Positions 35,430-45,915 of a stretch of 64,000 nt of DNA are shown piece by piece. The DNA comes from Saccharothrix algeriensis (GTDB lineage: Bacteria; Actinomycetota; Actinomycetes; Mycobacteriales; Pseudonocardiaceae), in NCBI RefSeq assembly GCF_016907655.1, contig NZ_JAFBCL010000001.1, positions 248,001 through 312,000 of the forward strand, read 5' to 3'. Both the position numbers and the translations under genes were made by a program. The notes beneath the pieces were generated by a model, which saw only the letters and a list, made by a program, of their open reading frames with translations, did not search any database and was not told the origin of the DNA. The first letter of the stretch is position 1. Every line of letters starts with the position of its first letter.

Positions 35430-38400
35430 GTGTACACGGATCCGGCTGTCCGGACCACGCCCGCGCTGCCCTTGCAGCGCGGGATGATCGCCGCCGGGCT
35501 GCGCGACCCCGAGGCGGGCACGGACGTGATCCAGTGCGTGCAGCGGTTCGCCGACCCGTTCGACGTCGAGGTCTACCTCGCGGCGTGGCGAGCGGCGGTC
35601 GAGCGGCACCCGGTCCTGCGCACGCGGTTCCGCTGGCGACCCGACGGGAGCGCCGAGCAGGCGCCCGGACCGGCGTCCGACGTGCCGGTGGTCGCCGACG
35701 ACGCCCTCGCCGGGAGCACCGGACCGGGCGGGATCGGCGCCGGGGAGGCCGACCTGGCGGCGTTCCTGGCCGCCGACCGGAGAGCGGGCGTGGACCCGGT
35801 CGCCGGGCCGCCGCTGCGGGTGCGGGCGCTGCCGGGCAACGTGGTGGTGGCGACGTTCCACCACGCCATCCTGGACGGCCGGTCGCTGGCGATCCTGCTG
35901 GCGGAGGTGGACGACGACTACGCCGCGCGCGGCCGGGCCGAGTTCGCGCCGCGGCCCGAGTTCGCCGGCTACGCCCGCTGGCACGCCGAGCGCACCGCGC
36001 CGGACAACCCCCTGGCACAGGCCGACGAGCGGTTCTGGGCCGCCGAGCTGGCGGACCTGCCCGAGCCGGGACCGCTGCCCCTGGAGCACGGCGGTTCGGG
36101 CACACCGGTCATGGGCACGGCCGAACTCGCCCTGTCCGACGCCGAGACCGCCGCCGTGCGGGCGCTGGCCGCCGCGGCGGGCGTCACCGCCAACACCGCG
36201 GTGCTGGCGGCCTGGGGCCTGCTGCTGGCCGCGCACTCCGGCGCCGACGAGGCCGTGTTCGGCGTGACCCGCGCGACCCGGCACGGTTCCGCGGCGGGCG
36301 CGCAGGACATGGTGGGGCTGCTGCTGGCCACCGTCCCGCTGCGGCTGCCGGTGCGCCGGGACGAGCCGGTGGTCCGGTGGTTGCGCGCCGTCCGGGAGCG
36401 CTCCGTGGCCGCCCGCGACCACCAGCTCAGCCCGCTGCCCGACATCCAGCGCGCCGCCGGGCGGGACGCGCTGATGCGCAGCCTGGTGCTGTTCGAGCAC
36501 CGCGAGATCAACACCGTGCTGGCCGCGCGCCCCGGCGCGCCGGCCGGCCGCCACGTCCGCATCCTGCGCAGCCCGGGCTACCCGATGACGCTCTACGCGT
36601 TCGCCGAGCCGCGCCTGAGCCTGCAGCTCATCCACGACACCACCAGGTTCCCCGACTGGGCGCCGCGGGCGCTGCTCGAGCAGTTCCGCGACCTGCTGAC
36701 CGGGATGGCCGAGCACCCGGACCGCCCGGTGCGCGAGCTGACCGAGGCGCGCGGCGCGCGGCGGACGCGGATCCTCGCCGACTGGAGCCGCACGGGTCCG
36801 CCGGAGGGCCCGGTCGAGGCGACCGTCACCGGGCTGTTCGCCGAGCAGGTGCGGCTGCGCCCGGACGCCGACGCGGTGCACCGCGCGGACGGGGCCTGGC
36901 TGAGCTACGCCGAGCTGGACGCGCGGTCCGACCGGCTGGCGCACGTGCTGCTGGCGCGCGGCGCGCGGCCCGACCACCCGGTCGGGCTGGCGCTGCCGCG
37001 CGGGGCGGACCTGGTGACCGCGATGCTGGCCGTGCTCAAGGCCGGCGCCGCCTACCTGCCGCTGGACCCGGCGAACCCGGCCGCCCGGGACGCGGTGGCG
37101 CTGCGCGAGTCCGGGACCGCGCTGGTGGTCACCGACCGCCCGCGCCCGCTGCCCGACGGCGTGCGCGCGGTGCTGGTGTCCGAAGTGGACGGCCCAGGCG
37201 CGCCGGCGCCCACCGCGCCGCTGCCCGCCGCGCACCCGCTGGGCGTGGCCTACCTCAACTACACGTCCGGTTCGACCGGGCGGCCCAAGGGCGTGGCCGT
37301 GCCGCACCGGGGCGTGGTGCGGCTGGTGACGCGGCCGACGTTCGCGCGGTTCGGGCCGGGGCGGACGTTCCTGCACCTGTCGGCGACCGCCTTCGACCTG
37401 ACGACGCTGGAGGTGTGGGGCGCGCTGCTGACCGGCGGCCGGGTGGTGGCCGCGCCGGAGGGCCCGCCGGACCCCGTCGCGCTGGCCGGGCTGGTGCGCG
37501 CGCACCGGGTGGACGTGCTGTGGCTGACCGCCGGGTTGTTCCACCAGCTGGTGGCGCACGCGCCGGAGGTGCTGGCGCCGGTGGAGCACCTGCTCGCGGG
37601 CGGCGACGTGCTCGCGCCCGACGCCGTGCGCGCGGCGCTGGCCGCTCGTGGCGGCAAGCCGGTGGTCAACGGGTACGGGCCGACGGAGAACACCACGTTC
37701 ACCACGTGCCACGTGCTGACCGACCCGGACGAGGTGGGCGCGACCGTGCCCATCGGCCGCCCGGTGCAGCGCAGCACGGTGTACGTGCTGGACGAGCTGC
37801 TGCGACCGGTGCCGGTCGGCGTGCCCGGCGAGCTGTGCACCGGCGGCGCGGGCCTGGCCCGCGGCTACTGGGGCGACCCGGCGCAGACCGCGGCGAAGTT
37901 CGTGCCCGACCCGTTCGGCGACGAGCCCGGCGGGCGGCTCTACCGCACCGGCGACCTGGCGCGGTGGCGGCCCGACGGCGTGCTGGAGTTCCTGGGGCGC
38001 GCGGACCAGCAGGTCAAGGTGCGCGGGTTCCTGGTGGAGCCCGCCGAGGTGGAGGCCGTGCTGCGCGGGTGCGCGGGCGTCACCGAGGCGGCCGTGCTGG
38101 CCGTCGGCGACGTCGACGCCCGGCACCTGGTCGCCTACGTGGTCGGCGACGCCGACGCGGCCGCGGTGCGCCGCCACGTCGAGGACCGGCTGCCCCCGTA
38201 CCTGTGCCCGGCGCGGTACGTGCCGCTGCCGGCGCTGCCGCTCAACCGCAGCGGCAAGGTCGACCGGGCGGCGCTGCGGGAGGTGCGCGGCGAGCGCCGG
38301 CGGGGCGCGCCGCCGGCGGAGGGCACGCCGCGCCGGCTCGCACGGCTGTGGCAGGCGCTGCTGGGCGTCGAGGACGTGGCCGCGGACGACGACTTCTTCG

Positions 38401-41384
38401 CGGTGGGCGGCAACTCGCTGCTCGCGGTGCGGCTGGCGTTCCGGGTGCGCGAGGAGTTCGGCGTGGACGTGCCGGTGGCGCGGCTGCACCAGGCGCGGAC
38501 GCTGGCGGCGTGCGCGGCGGTGGTCGACTCCGCGTGCCGGACCGGCGTCGCCGCCGGCATCCCGCGCCGCGACCGGTCGGCCTACCGCGTGCCGGCCCGG
38601 CGCGACCCGGAACCGGCCGCCGCGCCACCCGCGGCCGTCCCGACCGCGCCGTCGCCGGCGGCCGCCGCGGCCCCGACGACGGCCTCCCGGGCCGACGCCG
38701 ACCGCCGTGCCGTCGCCGACCACCTCGTGCTGCCCGGGGGCGCCGGGAACTGGGCCGCGTGGCGGTGGGTCGCGCTGCGCGGCACCGGGTTCGGCGTCGA
38801 ACCGCTGCTGGCCGTGGCGAGCCCCGACGCCGCGCGGGCCGCGGAGGACGTGCTGGCGGCCGACGACGCGCTGGGCGGGGCGCGCTGGGCGGCGTTCCGG
38901 GCGCTGCGCGCCGCGGAGGACGCGGCCGGGGGCGACGCCCGGTCGGCGCTGCGCCGGATCGGCCGGCTGGTGCGCAAGGGGCGGTTCGCCGAGGCCCTGG
39001 CCGCGCTGGACGGCGTCGCCGGCGTCGGCCCGGAGATCGGCACGGCGATCGGTGCGGGGATCAGCCCGGGGATCAGCCCGGCGATCGGCGCGGAGGTCGA
39101 TGCGGGGGCCGGCGCGGGAGCCGGCGCGGAGGTCGGCGCCGTGGTGACCGCGGATCCCGGCACGGAGGTCGGCACGGCCCTGGCCGCCGCCGCGGCCGCG
39201 GCCCGGCGGCGCGAGGCCGCGCTCGCCGCCTACGCCGAGAGCTTCGAGCGGGGCCGCCGCGCCACCGCCGACGTGCTGCGCCGGGTGAGCGGCGACCCGC
39301 GGTTCCGGGAGGCCGTCGCGTGGCAGAACCCGCGCGCCCTGCAGACCTCCGTGGACGCCCTGCACCGGGCGCTGAGCGGGCCGCGCGACGCCGGCCGCAA
39401 CGTCGACTACCGGCGGTGGGAGCACACCGTCGTCAGCTACCTCCAGCGGTACTGCGCGAAGAACGACACGATCGGGTTCTTCGGCCCGGTCGGCTGGGCG
39501 CGGGTGGTCGACGACGCCCCGGCGCCGCTGACCGCCCGGCCCGGTCCGGGCCTGGTCGACCGGCGCACCGCCTACCTGGAGAACTGGGCGGTCCAGCAGC
39601 TGGCCGAGGCGCTGACCACCGACGACGTCCGGCCCTGGGCGGTGCCCCGGCGGATGCCGTTCGTGGCGGTGGCGGACGGGCTGCTGCACGTGCCGCTGAC
39701 CGACCCGGTCCGGCTGCCGCCGCTGGAGGCCGCCGTGCTGGCCGCCTGCGACGGGCAACGGCGCGCGTGGGACGTCGCCGAGCACGTGGGCGAAGACCGC
39801 GCGGTCGTGTTCGCCGCGCTGGAACGGCTGCGGCAGGCCCGGCGCATCGCGTGGACCCTGGAGGTGCCGCCCTCGGCGCTGGTGCCGGAACGGGCGCTGC
39901 GCGCGCAGGTCGACGGCATCGGCGACCCCGCCGTCCGCGACCGGGTGGCGGGCGCCCTGGCGGAGGTGGAGGCCGGGCGGGACGCGGTGGCCGCCGCCGT
40001 CGGCGACCCCGACCGGCTGGTCGGGGCGATCGGCGACCTGCAGGCGCGGTTCACCGCCCTCACCGGCGCGGAGGCGGTGCGCCGGCCCGGCCTGTACTAC
40101 GCGGGCCGGACGCTGGTGCACGAGGAGTGCCACCGCGACCTGGAGGTCGACCTCTCCCCCGCCCTGCTGGACACCCTGTGGCCGGCGCTGGAGCCGGTCC
40201 TGGAGGCCGCGCGCTGGTTCACCTGCGCGGGCTCGGCGCTGTACGCGCGGGCCTTCCGCGAGGTCCACCGCGAGCACGCGGGCGGGCGGGGGTCGGTGCG
40301 GCTGGCCGACTTCTGGCTGTGGGCCAACGACGCGATCTTCCGGCTGGACGACCGGCTGGTCGGCCGGCTGGTCGCCGCGCTGCAGGACCGCTGGGCGCAG
40401 GCGATGGGCGCACACGACCCGGGCGCCCGGCACGTGCGGCGCCCGGTCGCGGACGTGCGGGAGGCCGCGCTGCGGCTGTTCGCCGCGCCGCGCCCCGGCT
40501 GGCGCGCCGCCGTGCAGCACAGCCCGGACGTGCTGCTGGCCGCGCGCGACGCGGACGCCGTGCGCTCGGGCGACTACCAGTGGGTGCTGGGCGAGGTGCA
40601 CCCCGGCGTGAACACCACGCGGGCGGCGCTGTTCGTGTCGCAGCACCCCGACCCGGCGCAGCTGCGCGAGGCGATGGCGCACGACCTGGGCGGACCCCGC
40701 GTCGTGCTCGGCACCACCCGCGAGCAGGGCGGCACGCCGCAGCGCCTCGCGGACGCCCTGGTGTCGCCGCAGGACCTGCGGATCGTGTTCGGCCACGACT
40801 CGTGCGGGCCGGACCTGCGCGGCGCGGTCCCGGTCGGCGACTGCGAGGTGGTGGACGCCGGCGGGCGGCTGCGCGCGCGCAGCCGGGACGGCCGGGTCGA
40901 CCTGGAGCTGGTAGAGCTGCTCAGCGAGCAGCTCATGGCGCAGCTGGTGCAGCGGTTCCGGCTGCTGCCCGCGGGCGCGCACACGCCCAGGGTGAGCCTG
41001 GACCGGCTGGTGGTGGCGCGGGAGAGCTGGCTGCTGCCCGCGGCGCGGTCCCGGTTCGCGTTCGCCGCCGACGAGCCGGGCCGGTTCCTCGGCGCGCAGG
41101 AGTGGCGGCGGGAGCACGGCGTGCCGCGGTTCGTGTTCGCCAAGAGCCCGATCGAGCACAAGCCGTTCTACGTGGACTTGGAAAGCGGTCCGTCGGTCGA
41201 GCTGTTCGCGCACGCGGTGCGCGCACTGGAGCGGGAGCGGCCGGGCGCGCCGATGGGCGTCGGGGAGATGCTGCCCGGCCCGGACCGGCTGTGGCTCACC
41301 GACGCCCGGGGCGGCCGGCACACCGCGGAGTTCCGGCTGGTCGCGGTGGACCAGCGGGGTTGGCACAGAGGAGGAGCGCGGTGA
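35430..41384 (+). CDS. NRPS C-A-PCP fused to a LanB-like dehydratase domain
   Basis: A 1984-aa fusion. I chose GTG 35430 because GGGGGAGG lies 5 nt upstream (35415 is an alternative). Domains: condensation (about 10-430, active-site HHAILDG at 144); adenylation (about 450-945, core YLNYTSGSTGRPKG near 608, YGPTENT); carrier protein (Ser about 996 in VGGNSLLAV). Residues about 1104-1984 then resemble a lantibiotic dehydratase N-terminal (glutamylation) region: WRWVALRGTGF, RYCAKNDTIGFFGP, EVHPGVNTTRAALF, FVFAKSPIEHKPFYVDL and MLPGPDRLWL. A low-complexity Gly/Ala/Ile insertion lies at about 1205-1250. The residues I read at A-domain specificity positions (DLLWLGGTFK) are closest to the valine code DAFWIGGTFK. 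LanB enzymes use glutamyl-tRNA to activate Ser/Thr; tRNA-dependent chemistry on the carrier-bound residue is inference. Stop overlaps the next start (GTGA). Confidence 0.85.
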   Translation: MYTDPAVRTTPALPLQRGMIAAGLRDPEAGTDVIQCVQRFADPFDVEVYLAAWRAAVERHPVLRTRFRWRPDGSAEQAPGPASDVPVVADDALAGSTGPGGIGAGEADLAAFLAADRRAGVDPVAGPPLRVRALPGNVVVATFHHAILDGRSLAILLAEVDDDYAARGRAEFAPRPEFAGYARWHAERTAPDNPLAQADERFWAAELADLPEPGPLPLEHGGSGTPVMGTAELALSDAETAAVRALAAAAGVTANTAVLAAWGLLLAAHSGADEAVFGVTRATRHGSAAGAQDMVGLLLATVPLRLPVRRDEPVVRWLRAVRERSVAARDHQLSPLPDIQRAAGRDALMRSLVLFEHREINTVLAARPGAPAGRHVRILRSPGYPMTLYAFAEPRLSLQLIHDTTRFPDWAPRALLEQFRDLLTGMAEHPDRPVRELTEARGARRTRILADWSRTGPPEGPVEATVTGLFAEQVRLRPDADAVHRADGAWLSYAELDARSDRLAHVLLARGARPDHPVGLALPRGADLVTAMLAVLKAGAAYLPLDPANPAARDAVALRESGTALVVTDRPRPLPDGVRAVLVSEVDGPGAPAPTAPLPAAHPLGVAYLNYTSGSTGRPKGVAVPHRGVVRLVTRPTFARFGPGRTFLHLSATAFDLTTLEVWGALLTGGRVVAAPEGPPDPVALAGLVRAHRVDVLWLTAGLFHQLVAHAPEVLAPVEHLLAGGDVLAPDAVRAALAARGGKPVVNGYGPTENTTFTTCHVLTDPDEVGATVPIGRPVQRSTVYVLDELLRPVPVGVPGELCTGGAGLARGYWGDPAQTAAKFVPDPFGDEPGGRLYRTGDLARWRPDGVLEFLGRADQQVKVRGFLVEPAEVEAVLRGCAGVTEAAVLAVGDVDARHLVAYVVGDADAAAVRRHVEDRLPPYLCPARYVPLPALPLNRSGKVDRAALREVRGERRRGAPPAEGTPRRLARLWQALLGVEDVAADDDFFAVGGNSLLAVRLAFRVREEFGVDVPVARLHQARTLAACAAVVDSACRTGVAAGIPRRDRSAYRVPARRDPEPAAAPPAAVPTAPSPAAAAAPTTASRADADRRAVADHLVLPGGAGNWAAWRWVALRGTGFGVEPLLAVASPDAARAAEDVLAADDALGGARWAAFRALRAAEDAAGGDARSALRRIGRLVRKGRFAEALAALDGVAGVGPEIGTAIGAGISPGISPAIGAEVDAGAGAGAGAEVGAVVTADPGTEVGTALAAAAAAARRREAALAAYAESFERGRRATADVLRRVSGDPRFREAVAWQNPRALQTSVDALHRALSGPRDAGRNVDYRRWEHTVVSYLQRYCAKNDTIGFFGPVGWARVVDDAPAPLTARPGPGLVDRRTAYLENWAVQQLAEALTTDDVRPWAVPRRMPFVAVADGLLHVPLTDPVRLPPLEAAVLAACDGQRRAWDVAEHVGEDRAVVFAALERLRQARRIAWTLEVPPSALVPERALRAQVDGIGDPAVRDRVAGALAEVEAGRDAVAAAVGDPDRLVGAIGDLQARFTALTGAEAVRRPGLYYAGRTLVHEECHRDLEVDLSPALLDTLWPALEPVLEAARWFTCAGSALYARAFREVHREHAGGRGSVRLADFWLWANDAIFRLDDRLVGRLVAALQDRWAQAMGAHDPGARHVRRPVADVREAALRLFAAPRPGWRAAVQHSPDVLLAARDADAVRSGDYQWVLGEVHPGVNTTRAALFVSQHPDPAQLREAMAHDLGGPRVVLGTTREQGGTPQRLADALVSPQDLRIVFGHDSCGPDLRGAVPVGDCEVVDAGGRLRARSRDGRVDLELVELLSEQLMAQLVQRFRLLPAGAHTPRVSLDRLVVARESWLLPAARSRFAFAADEPGRFLGAQEWRREHGVPRFVFAKSPIEHKPFYVDLESGPSVELFAHAVRALERERPGAPMGVGEMLPGPDRLWLTDARGGRHTAEFRLVAVDQRGWHRGGAR

Positions 41385-44300
41385 GCACGGTGATCCCCGA
41401 CGGGCGTGAGGTGTTCCGGTTCCCCGCCTCGTCCGGCCAGCGCCGGCTGTGGCTGCTGGACCAGCTCGTCCCCGGCCCGGTCTACAACATCGGCTGGCGG
41501 GTGGCGCTGGACGGCCCCCTGGACCCGGGCGCGCTGCGCGCCGCGCTGGACGCGGTCGTGGCGCGGCACGAGGCGCTGCGGACCCGGTTCGAGGCCGAGG
41601 ACGGCGTGCCGGTGCAGGTCGTGTCCTCCGCGCAGCCGGTGGAGCTGCCGGTGCTGGACGTGGCGGCGGACGGGCTCGACGACGCCGTGCGCGAGCTGGT
41701 GCGGCGGCCGTTCGACCTGCACGCCGGTCCGCTGCTGCGGGCCGCCCTGCTGCGGCTGCCCGACCGGCACGTGCTGGTCCTGGTGCTGCACCACAGCATC
41801 GCCGACGGGTGGTCGTGCTCGGTGCTGTTCGACGAGCTGGCGCACTGCTACGCGGGCGACCCGGCCGACCTGCCCGAGCTGCCGGTGCAGTACCCGGACT
41901 ACGCGGTGTGGCAGCGCGAGCAGGTCGAGGGCGACGCGTTCGCCGCCGACGCCGCGCACTGGCGGGAGGCGCTGCGCGGCGCGCCGACCGTGCTGCCGCT
42001 GCCCGGCGACCGGCCCCGCCCCGCCAGGCCGACCGGGCGCGGCGCGGAGCTGCGCCGGGAGCTGCGGGTCGGCGACGGGTCGTTCCCGGCCCTGCTGGCG
42101 CTGTTCCAGTGCGTGCTGCACCGGGTGACCGGGCAGGCGGACTTCCTGGTCGCCACGCCGGTCGCCGCCCGCACCCGGCCCGAGACCGAGGGCCTGGTCG
42201 GGTTCGTGGCCAACACCCTGCCGCTGCGGGCCCGGTTCGCCGCCGGCACCACCCTGGGCGAGGTGGTCCGCGCGGCCGAGGCCGCCACGGTCGCCGCGCT
42301 GGCGCACCAGGACCTGCCGTTCGAGCAGCTGGTGGACCTGGTGGCGCCGCAGCGGACGCTGGCGCACGCGCCCCTGGTGCAGGTGATGTTCGCGGTCGAG
42401 CCGCTGCCTCGGGCGCGCCGGGCGGGCGCGGTGACGATGCGGCCGGAGCCGGTCGCCAACGGCGGCGCGAAGTTCGACCTGTCGCTGACCGTGGAGCACG
42501 ACGGCGACCGGTGGTTCGCGCGCTGGCAGTACGACGCGGAGCTGTTCGAGGAGGCGACGATCGCGGCGCTGCACACCGCGTTCGCCACCGCCGCCGCGCA
42601 CGCCGACCCGGCGGTGGAGGTCGCCGAGCTGCCGCTCACCTCGGCGGCGCCCGCGCCCGTCGCCGGGCCGCACCGCGGCGGCACCGCGCTCGACCTGGTC
42701 TCCGCGGCGCTGGCCGCGCACCCCGACGCCCTGGTGGGGACGCTGACGTGCGGCGAGATCGACCGCGCGGCCAACCGCCTGGCCCACGCGCTGGTCGCGG
42801 CCGGCGCGCGGCCCGACCGGCCGGTGGCGCTGTGCCTGGAGCGCGGCACGCCCACCGTCGTCGGCGTCCTGGCCGCGTGGCGGGCGGGCGCGGGCTACCT
42901 GCCGCTGGACCCGTCGTGGCCGGTCGACCGCCTCACCGCGATGGCGACCGACTCCGGCGTCCCGGTCCTGGTCACCGACGCGGCCTCGCGCGCCCGCACC
43001 CGCCTCGGCGGTCCGTGGGCCGACGTGGACCTCGACACCGCGACCGGCCCGGACACCCCGCCCGACGTCGTCGCGCCGATCCCGGGGAGCCTGGCCTACG
43101 TCATCCACACCTCCGGCTCCACGGGCCGCCCCAAGGGCGTGCACGTCACGCAGGGCGGCCTGGCGGCGCTGATCGCGGCGATGGACGACCTGCTGGACCT
43201 GTCGCCGGACGACGTCCTGGTCTCCTTCACCACCCCCGCGTTCGACGTCTCCACGGTGGAGCTGCTGGTGCCCCTGCTGCGCGGCACGCGGGTGGTGACG
43301 GTCCCCGCCGACGACGTGGCGGACGGCGCGCTGCTGCGCCGGCACATCGCGGAGGCCGGCGCGACGGTCGTGCAGGGCGGCCCGGCGAGCTGGCGGATGA
43401 TCGTGGCGGCGGGCGGCGTGCCGGCGCACGTCCGGCTGCGGGTCACCGGCGGCGAGGCGCTGACCCGCGACCTGGCCGACCAGCTCCAGTCCGACGGCGC
43501 GACGCTCGTCGACGGCTACGGGCCGACCGAGACCACGGTGTACTCCGCGGTCGGCGTCGTGCCGCGCGGCCCCGAGCCGATCCGGCTGGGCCCGGCCGTG
43601 CCGGGGACGACGCTGCACGTGCTGGACCCGCTGCTGCGCCCCGTCCTGCCCGGCCTGATCGGCGAGCTGCACGTCGGCGGCGCGGGCGTGGCGCGCGGCT
43701 ACCACGGCCTGCCGGCGCTGACCGCCGACCGGTTCCTGCCCGACCCGTTCGGCGGGGGCAGGCTCTACGCGACCGGCGACCTGGTCCGCCTGCGCGCCGA
43801 CGGGCGGCTGGAGTTCCTCGGCCGCGCCGACCGGCAGGTCAAGGTCCGGGGGTTCCGCATCGAGCCCGGCGAGGTCGAGGCCGTGCTGCGCGCCCACCCC
43901 GACGTCGCCGACGCCGTGGTCACCACCTGGTCGGCGAACGAGGTCGACGTGCGGCTGGTGGCGCACGTCGTGCTGCGCCGCGGCGACACCGAGGCGCTGC
44001 GCCCGCACCTGGCCGCGAAGCTGCCCGAGTACATGGTGCCGGCCGCGATCGTGGCGCTGGACGCGCTGCCGCGCACCGGTTCGGGCAAGACCGACCGGGA
44101 CGCGCTGCCCGAGCCCGAGTGGACCGCCGGCGACGCCGCGCACGTGCCGCCGCGCGACGACGCGGAGACCCGGATGGCGTCGATCTGGCGGGACGTGCTG
44201 AGCATCCCGGCCGACCGGCCGCTCGGCGTGCACGACAACTTCTTCGCCCTGGGCGGCCACTCGCTGACCGCCACCCAGATGCTCGCCCGCGTGCGCGCGG

Positions 44301-44485
44301 CGATGGGCGCGGACCTGGCGCTGGCGACGCTGTTCGCCGCGCCCACGATCGCGGCCCTGTGCGCGGCGCTGACGACCGCGGACGGGGGCGCGCGCGGCCC
44401 CGTGCCGCTGCTGGACCAGCTCGACGACCTGTCCGACGCCGAGATCGACCGCCTGCTGGGCACGCTGGCCGACGACGACCGGTGA
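41381..44485 (+). CDS. NRPS module C-A-PCP (second)
   Basis: A 1034-aa single-module NRPS starting at GTG 41381, coupled to the previous stop and preceded by GAGGAGGAGC. The condensation domain has HHSIADG at about 137-143 and an LCL-like pattern. The adenylation core YVIHTSGSTGRPKG lies near 573, with YGPTETTVYS and GSGKTDR. The carrier protein serine is about 961 in LGGHSLTA. A short C-terminal tail (LLDQLDDLSDAEIDRLLGTL) probably docks the next protein. The specificity positions read roughly D-V-V-Q-V-G-G-V-Y-K; I know no confident match. There is no epimerase or methyltransferase domain. Confidence 0.85.
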   Translation: MSTVIPDGREVFRFPASSGQRRLWLLDQLVPGPVYNIGWRVALDGPLDPGALRAALDAVVARHEALRTRFEAEDGVPVQVVSSAQPVELPVLDVAADGLDDAVRELVRRPFDLHAGPLLRAALLRLPDRHVLVLVLHHSIADGWSCSVLFDELAHCYAGDPADLPELPVQYPDYAVWQREQVEGDAFAADAAHWREALRGAPTVLPLPGDRPRPARPTGRGAELRRELRVGDGSFPALLALFQCVLHRVTGQADFLVATPVAARTRPETEGLVGFVANTLPLRARFAAGTTLGEVVRAAEAATVAALAHQDLPFEQLVDLVAPQRTLAHAPLVQVMFAVEPLPRARRAGAVTMRPEPVANGGAKFDLSLTVEHDGDRWFARWQYDAELFEEATIAALHTAFATAAAHADPAVEVAELPLTSAAPAPVAGPHRGGTALDLVSAALAAHPDALVGTLTCGEIDRAANRLAHALVAAGARPDRPVALCLERGTPTVVGVLAAWRAGAGYLPLDPSWPVDRLTAMATDSGVPVLVTDAASRARTRLGGPWADVDLDTATGPDTPPDVVAPIPGSLAYVIHTSGSTGRPKGVHVTQGGLAALIAAMDDLLDLSPDDVLVSFTTPAFDVSTVELLVPLLRGTRVVTVPADDVADGALLRRHIAEAGATVVQGGPASWRMIVAAGGVPAHVRLRVTGGEALTRDLADQLQSDGATLVDGYGPTETTVYSAVGVVPRGPEPIRLGPAVPGTTLHVLDPLLRPVLPGLIGELHVGGAGVARGYHGLPALTADRFLPDPFGGGRLYATGDLVRLRADGRLEFLGRADRQVKVRGFRIEPGEVEAVLRAHPDVADAVVTTWSANEVDVRLVAHVVLRRGDTEALRPHLAAKLPEYMVPAAIVALDALPRTGSGKTDRDALPEPEWTAGDAAHVPPRDDAETRMASIWRDVLSIPADRPLGVHDNFFALGGHSLTATQMLARVRAAMGADLALATLFAAPTIAALCAALTTADGGARGPVPLLDQLDDLSDAEIDRLLGTLADDDR

Positions 44486-44562
44486 CCGAGCGGACGAGCG
44501 CACTGCGAACCTGGGGAAAGCATGGGACACGACAGGACCGGCCCGCCGACCGGGGGCCGGGC

Positions 44563-45915
44563 ATGACCGACGCGGTGGTGGTGGGAGCGGGCCTCGCGGG
44601 CTCGCTGACCGCCGTGTACCTGGCGCGGCGCGGTTGGCGCGTGCGCGTGCTCGAGCGGCGGGCCGACCCCCGCACGCCGGGCGCCCGCGAGGAGGGCCGG
44701 TCGATCAACCTCGGCCTGTCCCAGCGCGGGATCGTGGCGCTGCGCGAGGTCGGGCTGCTCGACGCGCTCGCGCCGGCCACCGTGCCGATGCGCGGCCGGG
44801 TCGTGCACTCGCCCGACGGCGCGCTGCGCTTCCAGCCCTACGGCACCGGGGAGGACCAGATCCTGCACTCGGTGCTGCGGCACGACCTGAACGTGGCGCT
44901 GGTCGACGAGGCCGAGCGGCGCGGCGTCGAGTTCCGCTGGGGCCACCGGGTCACCGCCGTGGACCGGCAGCGCCCGTCGGTCACCACCGACGGTCCACAG
45001 GGGACGGTCGAGCACACCGCCCGCCTCGTCGTCGGCGCGGACGGCGCGTTCTCGGCGGTGCGCGCCGGGCTGGCGCGCGGCGCGCGGACCACGCTGCACC
45101 AGGAGCACCTGGAGTGGGGCTACAAGGAGCTGCTGATCCCGGTCGGCGACGACGGGCGACCGCGCACCGAGCTGCGCGCCCTGCACGTGTGGCCGGGCGA
45201 CGACGGGCTGATCGTGGCGCACCCCAACGTGGACGGCTCGCTGACCGCCACGGTGTTCCTGCCGTTCGAGGGCCGCGAGGGGTTCGCGGGCCTGGGCACC
45301 GGCGCGCGGGTGCGGGAGTTCTTCGCCCGCCGCTTCCCCGACGCGCTGACCCTCGTGCCCGACCTGGTGGAGCAGTTCCTGGCGCACCCGCCGGCGAGCC
45401 TGGTCACCATCCGCACCGAGCCGTGGCACGCGACCGCGCCGCACGGGCGCGGCGTGGTGCTGCTGGGCGACGCCGCGCACGCGGTGTACCCGTTCTTCGG
45501 GCAGGGCATGAACGCCGCGTTCGAGGACTGCTCGGTGCTCGACCGCTGCCTGGCCGCCCACCCGCACGACCTGCCCGGCGCGCTGGCCGCGTTCGAGGCC
45601 GCCCGCCGGCCGCACACCGACGTGCTGGCCGAGCTGTCCAAGCGCAACTTCGTCGAGCTGCGGGACCGGCTGCGCTCGCCGCTGTTCCTGGCCCGCAAGA
45701 AGGCGGACCTGGTGCTGCACCGCATGTTCCCGCGCTCCTGGGTGCCGCTCTACACCCTCATCGCGCACACGACAGTGCCCTACGGCGAAGCCCTGGCCCG
45801 CGCGCGGCGCCAGGACCGCCTGCTGGGCGGCGTGACCGCCGCGCTGACCGGCGCGGCGCTGGCCGGACTGGCACACCGGTCCCGCCGCACACGTGGCAGA
45901 AGGCAGGTGAGCTGA
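44563..45915 (+). CDS. Kynurenine 3-monooxygenase-like FAD monooxygenase
   Basis: A 450-aa flavoprotein. The Rossmann motif [10 protein letters not shown] is at the N-terminus, [12 protein letters not shown] near residue 45 is the kynurenine-3-monooxygenase hallmark, and the FAD motif [20 protein letters not shown] is near 300. I use ATG 44563; an in-frame GTG at 44482 overlaps the NRPS stop and would add 27 residues. The C-terminus has one hydrophobic stretch that could be membrane-associated, as in eukaryotic homologues. It should hydroxylate an aromatic ring, plausibly kynurenine or a related building block. No tryptophan dioxygenase or kynureninase gene is in the window. Confidence 0.8.
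   Translation: MTDAVVVGAGLAGSLTAVYLARRGWRVRVLERRADPRTPGAREEGRSINLGLSQRGIVALREVGLLDALAPATVPMRGRVVHSPDGALRFQPYGTGEDQILHSVLRHDLNVALVDEAERRGVEFRWGHRVTAVDRQRPSVTTDGPQGTVEHTARLVVGADGAFSAVRAGLARGARTTLHQEHLEWGYKELLIPVGDDGRPRTELRALHVWPGDDGLIVAHPNVDGSLTATVFLPFEGREGFAGLGTGARVREFFARRFPDALTLVPDLVEQFLAHPPASLVTIRTEPWHATAPHGRGVVLLGDAAHAVYPFFGQGMNAAFEDCSVLDRCLAAHPHDLPGALAAFEAARRPHTDVLAELSKRNFVELRDRLRSPLFLARKKADLVLHRMFPRSWVPLYTLIAHTTVPYGEALARARRQDRLLGGVTAALTGAALAGLAHRSRRTRGRRQVS

Noticed and set aside
35013..41366. A 2117-aa open frame antisense to the first NRPS
   Set aside because: It is a GC-driven shadow of the NRPS gene; its translation is low-complexity His/Arg/Gly/Pro with no domain, while the plus strand has complete NRPS motifs.
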